A stretch of DNA of 64,000 bases from Branchiostoma floridae (lineage: Eukaryota; Chordata; Leptocardii; Amphioxiformes; Branchiostomatidae), in the NCBI RefSeq assembly GCF_000003815.2, contig NC_049994.1:6601528-6665527 (forward strand), read 5' to 3'. Every line of letters begins with the position of its first letter. Positions within the stretch are counted from its first letter, which is position 1. Made by a program: the position numbers and the translations under genes. The notes under the pieces are model-generated. The model did no database searches, was not told the origin of the DNA, and saw only the letters and a program-made list of their open reading frames with translations. Shown here piece after piece: positions 38,474 through 49,700 of the stretch.

Positions 38474-41400
38474 TACACGCATGACAGTCCTATTTTGCCT
38501 GTAGCATGGAGTTTAGTACACAGAATGCTAAGAGTGGAGATTCCTCTGGGCAAGAGGGCAGGGAGGGTGAAACCAGAACACACAGTTAGAACCTGTATCA
38601 GGTGACCTGTTGGACCAAGTCATGTGTTACTGTCATGGTACTCCACTTGTAGCTTGGGGCAATTTGGGGCAATTTGTTGCTTATGTTTTGAGTTCTCTTT
38701 TTATATATAGATTGGCCTGTTATGAAGAGGTACTTTGTATTCAACAAAAGACAACTTACTAGCACAATATGTTGAAAAAGAAGTAAAAAAACAGGGCTGT
38801 GTCAAATGTTTGGCCTCTTGCATGTAGTGCATGGATAATTGATATGCTACTCATTTGTAGGCAGATTCAGGCTAGCTTCTGTCCAGCCACTACTCTGCTC
38901 TAGCAGTGACTGATTACAAAGACCTTTCATTGGCTGTTGTGTCCTAAGTGATTCTACTTTGGTTCACAGCTATTGCTGCAGCAAGGTTACTTTTTTGTTT
39001 CATTTTACTTTTTTCATCAACGTTTCGGACATTACATCAGCCTGAATGCATAGTTTTAGTACTCAAATAATTCCGCGTAATATAAAACAGCTCAAGTATT
39101 CTGGGGACCTAAGAATACAATCATGGCAGATGCCCCGCCTAGCGCCTAGAAAAAACAAAGTTGCTCTGGTGAATGAGGGAGATGATCGTATGATTTTAGC
39201 CTGGGGTTCCACCATCAGCGAAATTATCTGTATGGCAGCTTACTTCCCAGGGAGCCAGCATAGTTATTCGGAGGGTCGTAGCCTGGATACCAGTCCTCAG
39301 CCCGATCTCAAAAATATCTATCCAAGGGCCTTCTGAAAAAGTTACTACACTCATCAGGCTCTCAGGCAGGGTAAGAAGGCTTGGCTTAAGGTCTCCCAAA
39401 ACTAGAGTTTCTCTTCGTCAACTGTAGTTCCTCTCTGAGATCATTAGGTTTGTGTGGGCATTCCTTGCAATAAGTTGCACTTTTCAGTTTGAAATATGGG
39501 TCAGACTCGCCTGGACCTTGTATTGACCACTACCGTTTAAATCCGGCCTCACATGTGGTACTTGACAAGGCTGGAGGAGTTGCATGTAGAGCAGAATGTC
39601 AGCCATTAGAGATAGCTATTCGTCATGTTTATCACATTAAATTTGCCATAGGTGAAGAAACTGCCCTGAATAAAAAAACTTTACACCAAGGGAGCTTAAT
39701 TGTGCTGAGACCTTTATATTTTTTATAACATACGTGGGCAATTTTTTATGATATATCTACATTCGATATCGGTGTCCCGACCGGTACATACTGGAATTCC
39801 TGATTTTTTTACCCTACAAATTTATCATGTTCACGGTTTTCACGGTGACACCTGTAAAGTGAACTTATCATGATTACAGATAACAAATAATTTGTCAACT
39901 TCTTTACAAGCACCTGCCACCACCATGAACATTTAGTTCCGAGAACAAGGTACAAGGTTTCAAATATAGCTCATTTGCAATCCATGACAGCCTAGTTGAA
40001 AGGAGATTATATCTCTGACCTCTCACAGGTACATGTACCTTGGGCCAAGCACTCATGACAGCAGCCAGCAGGAAAGGGAAATTCCTCTTGGGAATTGGCC
40101 TGGCCAGTGGAATGGCCATAGACTGGTTTCTTTGTACTCTGAAGTCTATCAGACTCTGAGGCTAACCCAAATCAAGTGACACTATGATTTAATATCAGGC
40201 TTTTATCAGGAGATAAATATAAATTATAAGTATAATTCATAACCAGAGGTACTTGTACAAATGCATGTACTATCCACTAATTAAGCCGGCAGACAAAATC
40301 AAGTACACATAACAGTGATATTATTTTACCTACAGATACACAGTAATTGTCATAGATTGTCAAATACAGGTGGTGCTGTGCCTCTGTGTAAGAGAAGAAG
40401 TTCATTCTTCAATGGAATGTAATAGAGTAAGCAATTCATGAGAATCATATCACAATGTGCATTCAATTTACTGATAATCCATCAAAGTCTCTTACTTGTA
40501 GTTACTTGCATGGCTGTCCCTGTGAAAGTTTACTTCCGCCACTTCACTATCTGATCTTGCATGGCGACACTGGTCTCGAATCATATTGCAGTCCTTGCAA
40601 TGCCCATGCCTTGATTCCTAAACAGCAATGGAATACATTTTAAACAATTTTCCATGTTGTCAAGGGTAGAGTATACTAATCATAGATGTCAATAGTAAGA
40701 ATGATGGAGATTTCTTGCAAGTATTGCTGTTCCTCACCGAACTAAAGTTTGGATGTATGATGATGATGATGATTGCTGTGTTGTTTTTTAATTAGTATAA
40801 TATTATTTAAACCTTGATTAGAGATTTTAGAACTTACAGCTAGCATAAACTGGTATATCAACACAGTGAGAAAGATTCAAAATAATATCCATGTGTCTAT
40901 TACAATGTTCATTTAATCACCTTGGGAAACTTCACAGATGAGAATCTCTTCCTGAGGAGCCTGTAGAAGGTACTTCTTTGTATGGTCTCATCTTCTCTTG
41001 TCTCTTGTTGTCGCTTGTAGCGTATCCACACATCTTTCCTAATAAGGTGAAAGCTTGACATTCAATCATCTTTGTCTTGGCTTGCAAAACATGTATAAAT
41101 AACAATGCTAGGTGAATGAATACAAACGGTGTTACATGATCATCGAAGGCATATTTGTCCAAGGGTTTTAATTATAGAGGATCACTTCAAGTTTACACTT
41201 TTATTGGACTCATGGAGCTTAAATCTGTGGCCTGTCACTCTTCCTTAATCTTTCTCCAGAATTAAAGAAATAATAATGATGTGCATGTAATGGGGGGTGG
41301 GTGCAACTGTTGCCTTTTCTAGTAACATTGTGATTGTTATTTTGTGGTGCAAGAAATGGTTGACATTAGCACACATTGGGTGTCCAAGACAGTACAAATC

Positions 41401-44400
41401 TTAGCTAAGAGACTAGATTTGGGAAAACTACTCTAAGACTAAATTTGTACCAGTAATGTTTCATAAAAATTTTGTCAAGAAGACACTGTTATTTAAGATG
41501 CAGCTGGTATAAGTGACATCCAAGTCATTACCTTGACATGGATGTGGGCATGTGCTGCTGGTTTTTGTTTGGCTGGTGTTGGCCATAATACTTCACGAAG
41601 TTGGCAATGAAAGCCTCTGCTTTCTGCGTTTTGATGGGGGGTTTCCAGCGGCCCTTGTTGCCATGTTTTTTTGGACTTTTCTGCTTCAGCTTCATCTCCT
41701 TTCCTTTGTAGTACGTGTCGATAGAAATCCCCTGCAGCTTCCTCCAGCATTGTGCACACACCTGTGGAGATTGTTGTATATACAACTTTTTATAGATCTG
41801 ATAATAATCAATATGCATATCTTCTATCTGAATGTAACCCTAGTTCACCTTTATCTGCGGTGTAACCTATATCTGTCACTTTTAAAAACAAAAATTTAGG
41901 GATAGCAGGGACGGGACGGTGGCTTCAACTTGCGACATTTTCAACAAATGATGAAGTTTGTAGCCTCTGTTTGTGACTTCATATCCCTAAATACCATCAA
42001 TGTTTTTAAAACAATGGATAATTTTTTTAAGTTAACCTAAGCGTTACAAAAACATTTGACACAGTTGAAGATAAAAGTACATTGTGACTAAAAAAATCAC
42101 TCTAACAGAAGGTTATTTTCTAGCAGAGGTTCAGCTCTAGCTGATTTTGACATGTTTAAGGCGTCTAAGCATTCATGTCCTTCGTCCAAAATAAAAACAA
42201 ACAAGAAAAACATACTAAAAACATGTAAAAAAATAGCCAGTGCCAAACCTCTACTTGGAGAGTACTAACTTTGGGAAATTATTATTTCCACAAATGAAAT
42301 TGCAGCATACTGACCTTTTCTCCTAGAAGAAAATGCTTAATTTTCTTCTTTCCAATGCTGACTTGGAGTTGTGCAGCAATCCATTGTACACGCTGAGCTG
42401 TTTTGATCTTCCTGTAGGCCCTGTGCACCTCCTCTAAACTTCTAGGAGAGAAGTTGTAGGCGCAGTGTTCTGTACAGCGGGAGGTTTCAAGTAGCTTTAT
42501 GCCAAGGTCAACTGTTCCAGGACCTGAAAATATATGGAATAAGGTTTAATATGGCTAATACTAGTACTTAGTAACAGACATAACAAGAAAGATTTGATGG
42601 TGAATTATGTGAAATAGAAATTGGCAATCTCATACCTTCTATGAATATGCACGGTGATGTAACACATGATTGTATGATTGTATACCTGGCTGTCCCTGCT
42701 CAGTTTCCTGTCCATCCTGCAAATCCTCTTCAACGCCTTCAAAGGACAGAAAAGACAGCCCACTTAAGTCTAGATCTCCTGCAAAACAAAAACATTAGAA
42801 TGAAAACCTGTACAAATGAACATATGGCTATAATATAACAGACATGACAAGAAAGATTTGATGGTGAATTATTTGAAATAGAGTTTAGCAATCTCAAATT
42901 TTTTTCATTCTGGCGTGAACTTTCCATGTCTGCAGCCGCTATGCATCAGACTATGATGCCTGCGAATGCTTGATTGATTGAATCTCATATACATTCTATG
43001 ATTTTTGCACGGTGATGTAACACATGATTGTATGATTGTATACCTGGCTGTCCCTGCTCAGTTTCCTGTCCATCTTTGTTATCTTCCTGCAAATCCTTTT
43101 CAACGTATTCAAAGGACGGAAAAGACAGCCCACTTAAGTCTAGATCTCCTGCAAAACAAAAACATTAGAATGAAAACCTGTACAAATGAACATATGGCTA
43201 TAATATAACAGACATGACAAGAAAGATTTGATGGTGAATTATGTGAAATAGAGTTTGGCAATCTCAATTTTTTTTCATTCTGGCGTGAACTTTCCATGTC
43301 TGCAGCCGCTATGCATCAGACTATGATGCCTGCCGCGAGTGCGAATGATTGATTGATTGAATATCAATGACATATACATTCTATGATTTTTGCACGGTGA
43401 TGTAACACGTGATTGTATGATTGTATACCTGGCTGTCCCTGCTCAGTTTCCTGTCCATCTTTGTTATCTTCCTGCAAATCCTCTTCAACGCCTTCAAAGG
43501 ACAGAAAAGACAGCCCACTTAAGTCTAGATCTCCTGCAAAACAAAAACATTAGAATGAAAACCTGTACAAATGAACATATGGATACACTATTACATACTA
43601 AATTGAATTGAAATTAATAGTTAACAACCAGATACCAGGGAATAGTCAAAGAAAGTGCTAAAGGGTTTTTCCTTCGGAATCTATCTAACATCTTTTTCTG
43701 AGACAAGTAAGTCCTACAGTAGCAGAGCTGTATTTGACACTTGTCAATGCTTTGTCACTTAAGAATTGCCTCATATTCATGTGACATCAAACTAATAAAT
43801 GTTGTCACTTTGAAAGTAGATTCTGTAATATCCCTATGATATCTTTGCCTTGACATCAATGTTAAGTGCAAAAAACAAAATGAATATAATTGCAGATTCT
43901 TCAATTGCTAAAAGTGAAGATTCAGAATCCTTGCACAATTGTAAACAGTCTTGGGATTTTTATTGTGGTGAATTATGTGATTACAAGAATGTTTGAACTT
44001 CAGTGTGGAGTTACATGTTTTCTAGATGTTCATTTTTCTATTTGATAATGTGCAAGTGATAGAATTCCTGGATGCCCATTCTGAACTTTAACTTAAAACT
44101 TGTACATTAAAGTTTTCTATTATGCATAGGCTGAGACACTGAGATATGTTATTGGACAAGTGCACACAAGGTAGTTTACTCAATGGCATAAATATATAAT
44201 AAACAATATGTCATAATATATGTACCTTCCAATGATGGAAAAGACATCCCACTGAGGTTCGCTGCAGGACAAAAACAGAATTACAGACTTAGATAACATT
44301 TCATGTAGTGTCACCCACATATTATTTCTTCCCAATTATGTCTCAACTTCAAATTGATATGTATGTAACATGTCAGTCATATTTTTTTCCAAATTCTATA

Positions 44401-45377
44401 CTGTTAAATACTAATTTAACATTACATGTGAAAAAAAAATTCCTCATACCTTGGTCCTCACTCAAGCTGACTCCCATGAAGCTGCTTTCAAGATCTGTAA
44501 AATGCAGAAGAAAATCATATCACATATCTGAGTGAAGTGCAGTGTGCTATACTACTATATTATCCACATCTCATCACAAGTTACAGAAGAGCATTTTCCG
44601 ACATAATAAAAAAGTTTCTGACAGATGTGACAGTCAAATGGGAATAATCTAATGTAACTGTGAAAATTTTGTGGGTATGCAGACTGGTAACTCACATAAA
44701 TGTGAAGCACAATATACAATAATTGCAAATCTTTTTCATGTACTCTTTGACTTATTCTCAGACATACATGTACATGTATATGACATTGCAAAAGTCCATC
44801 GTAGCCACACTGGGCCACTTCCTTTTAATCTGGTGACTCCAAGTTGGTGGAAATTAAGTGATTCTTACCTTCAAGCTGTGAGTAGCTGTCACCGCACAAT
44901 GGAGTGGAGTTTGAAATACTGAAATCTTCATTGTTGTCTGTGAATGAAAAAGGCACATCTCTCTTAGTATCAAAATCATTATGTCCAGGTCATCACTGAT
45001 CACCATAAGTGACATGCATGTCCTGTATTTTACCCCCATGAGTTAGTGCATAAGCAAGATAAGATGAAAATAAATTTATACATAAACATATCTTCATTTT
45101 AGTTCCTACATTATAGTTTATTAGGTGAATTTGTAACCCCTGGAAATATATCTCTCATATGCTTAAATGATTACAGTTTTCAATATTATGATAAAATATG
45201 TCATCAGTGTTTAATATCATTTCTTAAAACATAGATTTGTGATAGAAATAATGTCATCCTATACTTACCATCTTTATTCTGAAGCCCTGAAGTTCGTTTG
45301 GTTGGTGTGGATGTCTTTGAAACTCCCTGACAAAATGTTGCCGGATCAGGATCTTCCTGGTCTGAATCTGAATCCAT
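32136..45377 (-). CDS. DUF7869-type transposase-like protein, 18 coding exons
   Basis: Exons, 5' to 3' on the minus strand: 45377-45269, 44937-44869, 44494-44450, 44261-44226, 43533-43429, 43148-43044, 42778-42686, 42523-42315, 41761-41532, 41038-40921, 40617-40496, 36962-36833, 36426-36151, 35344-35197, 34796-34573, 34430-34233, 33194-33099, 32237-32136. They sum to 2415 nt (804 aa plus TGA), with every phase matching. The start context is AGTATGG. The N-terminus (1-187) is acidic, built from repeated DLxLSGLSF exons. Residues 188-333 hold RCTEHC and a VCAQCWRKLQGIS block. A CKDC pair lies near 380. The core carries LMMDGMDQ (D440), LYIQMDN (D523) and VGHTHDKIDQ (D565), plausible D-D-D catalytic residues of an RNase H-like fold. 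The C-terminus is VYTGYYKGAKK, basic. DUF7869 is my family name from memory; the enzymatic role is inferred. Intron 13 uses a GC donor. Confidence 0.85.
32759..32973. mobile_element. family A MITE in last intron of the transposase-like gene
   Basis: Complete copy ('taatgctagttcaccttt' to 'aaaggtaagctagtgct') within the intron between 32238 and 33098. Exons on both sides are intact. Confidence 0.8.
35528..36073. mobile_element. MITE cluster with TAAGGCCACAGCAAGT ends in an intron
   Basis: The sequence TAAGGCCACAGCAAGTAAA at 35528 is inverted at 36038-36073. A further end of the same family ('gttgtagcctaat') sits at 35672-35684, so at least one complete short copy (35528-35684) and one separate end are present. 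All lie in the GC-AG intron. Confidence 0.65.
36151..36426 (-). other. exon with second putative catalytic Asp and GC donor
   Basis: It encodes residues 458-549 and includes TTLYIQMDNCYRECKSKY with D523. It ends IFKK, joined to VKVSYMMVGHTH in the next exon. The donor reads AAG|GCAAGT, the strong-consensus form of the minor GC-AG intron class. No GT in this frame gives a better join. Confidence 0.75.
36833..36962 (-). other. exon with first putative catalytic Asp
   Basis: It encodes residues 415-457 of the transposase-like protein: GARQKYYKHNQKAI, then YISLMMDGMDQ, then TRVPHF. The hydrophobic strand followed by D440 (and D443) fits the first beta strand and first acidic residue of an RNase H-like nuclease. 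Confidence 0.65.
38412..38468. repeat. TA microsatellite
   Basis: About 28 TA units, in the 3.5-kb intron 36963-40495. The rest of that intron shows no exon. Confidence 0.97.
41834..42047. mobile_element. family A MITE in intron
   Basis: Complete diverged copy ('gtaaccctagttcaccttt' to 'aacctaagcgttac') in the intron between 41762 and 42314. Confidence 0.75.
42600..43610 (-). repeat. tandem triplication of an exon with its introns
   Basis: Units of about 370-385 bp repeat three times, each holding one exon (42686-42778, 43044-43148, 43429-43533) and near-identical intron sequence. Two exons are 105 bp. The third lacks 12 bp (codons EDNK). All are phase 1 at both ends, so any can be skipped without a frame change. 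Two shorter upstream exons (44226-44261 and 44450-44494) carry related SGMSF and SSFMGVSL motifs and look like older members of the same expansion. Confidence 0.9.
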
Positions 45378-46765
45378 ACTTAGACTTGGTTCAGAGCAAA
45401 ATAGACTACAAATTGTATGTACGGTTTTGTTGAAGATGCTTTGAGAGTGACAGCTAGCTCTAGATATGACTTGATTATCTGTTCAACTCACTGGGCAATG
45501 TGGACCTCAGAGATGACAAAATCCTAGTCATCAGGGCATATCAAATCAGTTACAGGGAATCAGATCCCCATATGTGAACTTTTTTTTCCACCACAGGCTG
45601 GCCTTTGTTCTGTGGTATCTGCTTGTACTCATTTATCTTGTCTACTTGGCACTTAGGTCATTTCCTTGATTCAAACTGTCCCTACTAACAGATTCCACTT
45701 GATGTCATTGACAAAAAAAAGTAAACGCAGCAAAATTTATCTGATACATTGTATAAAGGTATGGAGATTTACATACCACAGTATATCATTCATATCTGGA
45801 AAGGGCATTATGTAGACTTAGGTTGAAAAGGATTGATATTGATTTCCATTGATACTCAATATTTCCTCAATTAAGATCAAGGAAGATTAATGTATAGATC
45901 CCCCCCCCCCCCAAGAAAAGATTTCTAGGATCATCTAGCTTCTTTACAGAATGGAAAATGACTCTTGACACTGTCAAAGGCCAGCTCCCTATAGTGCCTG
46001 AACATTCCCCATTCTAGTGACCCCCACCCCAACCCATGTTAGTTGAATGTTGAGATCAAGCTGCTGGGTGCGGGCATTCAGGCTATTTCTAACTTGACCC
46101 ACTTGTTCTCCTACTGAAATGACTTGACCTTGATAAAAAAAGTTACTTCTGGGAACTTTTAATTGGTTGACTAGTACCTTACACTTCTTGTGAGTGACCT
46201 TTACGTGTCTCTAACATTTGTCTGCCAGTGATTGTATGCCTGTGAGTAGAACAGAGACATGCCATGAGTGGCTCATGTCATGAGCTCTTCAGAACAGAGG
46301 AATGACAACTATTATTTTTTTTTAAGTAAAAGTGATGAGAATGAATGTTATCTTTTTCATGTATGAAGTTACGTGAAGCTTCATGGAATGCAATTTTATG
46401 AAAGAAATCCAATCACCAATAACCTGACATTTCTTTATAAGACACTGCATTTAAGTACACATGGCATAACTAAAATATTTAGGCCTTCTCGCCCTGAGGC
46501 CCTGTATGTGCCTTTGAGAGTAGCCTGAGGTTAATGATTAAGCAGAGAGGATTGCCAAAATTTCACAGCATATCAGTTACAGGGAACCTGACACACATGC
46601 CCATGTGGAAAGTTTTTTCCACCATAGAGTGGCCTTTGTTTGGTGGTTACTGCTTGAACTCATTTGCATGTAGTGTGTGGTTCTTCATGGCTTATATCAG
46701 TGCAGGGTGGTCATTTCCTCACAGTCTTTAGAGACGGCATATCTTTGACCAGTGAGACTCTCACC
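45378..46765. promoter_or_regulatory. bidirectional intergenic region of the gene pair
   Basis: 1388 bp separate the two divergent start codons and must hold both promoters or 5' UTR exons. It contains a direct repeat of about 97 bp: 45537-45632 and 46569-46665 share 'atcagttacagggaa', 'ttttttccacca' and 'tggcctttgtt' blocks. One copy is next to each gene but both point the same way. A run of twelve C lies at 45901-45912. No TATA box can be assigned with confidence. Confidence 0.6.
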
Positions 46766-49700
46766 ATGTCTGATCTGAAGGATGTCACTGACGTGCGGGA
46801 CCTCAACTGGACCCTCCAACTGATTTTTAATGAGGGCAAGTTCAGGCTGCACCTGGCGTTTTACAAGGATGACGACAATACTAAGCCTCCAAGCTCCCCC
46901 AAGAAGCTTGAACCTATTCGGAAGGTAAAAACCCACAAGGACAAAGAAGCAGTGATGGTAAGTCATTTGTCTCCATCTCTCTTTGTGTATTTAATTAATA
47001 GAAACAATATTGATGATATAACTCTCTCCGACATACCAATTCTGTCCATTTTCTTAAACAAATTAAAATGAGCTTGATAAATTATGGGAGTGCAAGAAGT
47101 ACACTCTGCAAGTGTAAAGACCTGGATCTACAGGCGTTGCCTTCTTCCCGAGGATGGTATCAAAGTATGAGCTGTATTCCTGAGAGCATTTTTCGATATT
47201 CAATGTGGTGATTAGAGACTTGACTTATCAGATTTCAGTTGTATGTACATATAAAAATGTATGTATTCTGTTGTGCATAAACAGGTATGATATTAATTAT
47301 CATGATATTTTGTCATAGGTAATCCTGCAGAACAGGAAGAAGGCAGCCTCATCCCGGATATTTCTCCTGAAAGCAAGCAATTTCAACACCTCTAGCGACA
47401 ACAGGTTGAGACATATGGACACAACCTTGATGGGGGATGGCTGGCTTGCCAACTGGAACAAGACCTGCCAGGAGTTATCCAAGATGTCCAAAGGACAGTG
47501 CAATGGTATTTTGTTTTGCCCTCTATGTTAATTTGTAATTTTGTTAGACAGTGTACATGTGTATATGTAACAAAATTTCCCTTGTCTGGGGATATTACTA
47601 GACGAAAATTAGGAACAATGTTTTTATTTCGGTCCTAGTGACTTTGATTCACAAACCAGCATATTCTCACTACCCCTACTCCCTAGTCGGACTAGGTGGG
47701 TACAAGTATACTAGCCTGGGTATCAATTCAATTACTACCAGGCCTGTCCATTTTTTTCAGGGCAGGCCGAAAACAATGGGCAGGTACCTACATCTGTACA
47801 TTGTACATGTAGCCTAGGATGCATGGGGTAGTGTTAGAATATAGAGTAATGACTTATTACCTCCATGAACATGGAGGTGTAGCTTTTGGTGTGTCTGTCT
47901 GCTCTGTGGGTCTGTTTGTGTTTCCGGATATTTGCGGTTTTGTATCTTTTGACCTGGACTAATATTATGGTCTTCTTCTTGTCAAAATCTCCCAAGGAGC
48001 ATAAGGGAACATAGGAACAATGGATTTCCATAATTTCCTTCCATTTTCAAACCTTAGCTAAACAGTTAAAGAACTTCCACTCAGGGGTCCAAAACAAAAG
48101 TCTGGTCTATGTGGACAGATGGTCAGTCAGACAGGATTCTTAATGCTTAATATGTCAATGGAAAAAAATATCTAAGGGAACAGCAAAAAGCTGTTACATT
48201 GGCCAGGTGGAGGTGGTCCATTGTACAGGTTTGATTAACGTGTTTAACAATTTCAACCAAAAGTAAGAGTAATTTGTTACAAATATCACCATATGCGGCT
48301 TTATGATATACCACTTAGGTACAAAATGGGACAAATGCAAACCTTTGAAATAGTAAAAAAAAATCATGTAGATGGCACTCTGGATACATAGTTTATGCCT
48401 TTATGAATAAAAAAATGTAGCAAGTCCAAGTATTTACCAGTTATTTTGAGTTAATCCGCCTGTGTCAAGAATGAGACTGAGCCAGACCCTTACATCTGCT
48501 TGGAGTTTAAGCATAGGGCTTGGCAACCTGCATGGGACTTGGAGGGTAACCTAATTTAGCACAGTGGGCACAGTGTCACCCAGAGGTCAAGCAAGTATGT
48601 CCAATCCTGTCTAGTCCATAGGTAAACAATCCCATGTCCTGTTCTCATTGATGAAATTAATGGGATCAACCATACATTATCAAATTTTAGGTCATTATCA
48701 CGACTTGACAATATTAATATTTCCAAAGAGAACATTGAAGATATGCACAATTGTATAAAAATGTTGTCTGCTGACATTTTTTACCCCCTGAAACAGACAG
48801 GACCAAAAGTAATAGTTAACAGATGGGAGTGGCCAAGTTTCTCAGTAACTTGTTGCAAATAACCTTTCCATAAAAATTAATGTACAAACGTCTATTCAGG
48901 AATGAACAATGTCATCAAAGAAGGGTTGGTCAACAACGGGCAGTAACTTTGGATTGGCCTTCAGGTCAAACCTTAAAATGACCTTCAGGTCTTGCAATTA
49001 TTAAGTGGAGACCATCAAGTAAAAAAAAAGGTACAGTCAAACCTGCCCAAGACGACCACCGGGGGGGACCGAAAAAAGCGGTCGATTTGGACAGGTGGTC
49101 GCTGAGAAGAGTATCGACTCAAAACATGCCCGATGCAAATTATAAACGGTTTCCGTTGTGTTTAATGGCAAATAGCAAGCACTCTGCACGCAGGCAAAGA
49201 AGCGAGGTCTTTAATGTCAAATACAACGCACACACTGTAAATTGTAAATTTAACCCCAAGCTTTTATCAAGCTTTTATACGAAACAGTGTTTTAAAGCTC
49301 AATATTTGTACACTAGCGTTTTAGACAGTAAGGGATCTTTGATGCTGTCAGTTACCATACAAGCCTTTATGCGTCGCTGTTTTCTTGATCGCCGTATCTA
49401 TTATAACTACGGTGTACCTTTCGAATTCGATGCCCGGTACATCCCGATTGGACAAACTCACTCACACAGATCTTTCTTAAAAAGGTATGAGCTACACATA
49501 TCTTTCTTAAAAAAGTATGAGGCTGTATACGTTTCAGCATTCGTTCACTTTATAATGCTAAAGATTTAAAAAAAAAAAAAACTTCCGCTGCCATCTTTAT
49601 TCTAAACATAACACCGTGATGGCAGTCAAAATCCGACGCAAAATCCGATTTCGGCACAAAATCACGCTAGTTATCATAAAAAATCGATGAAAACCTCAAT

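Noticed and set aside
39046-39728. Two adjacent plus-strand frames in the long intron of the transposase-like gene
   Set aside because: No recognisable motif and no consistent splice signals. They could be old repeat remnants.
49087-49569. 160-codon open frame in the plus-strand gene's third-exon intron
   Set aside because: It lies inside the TA-flanked MITE, and the copy at 9119-10008 does not preserve it.
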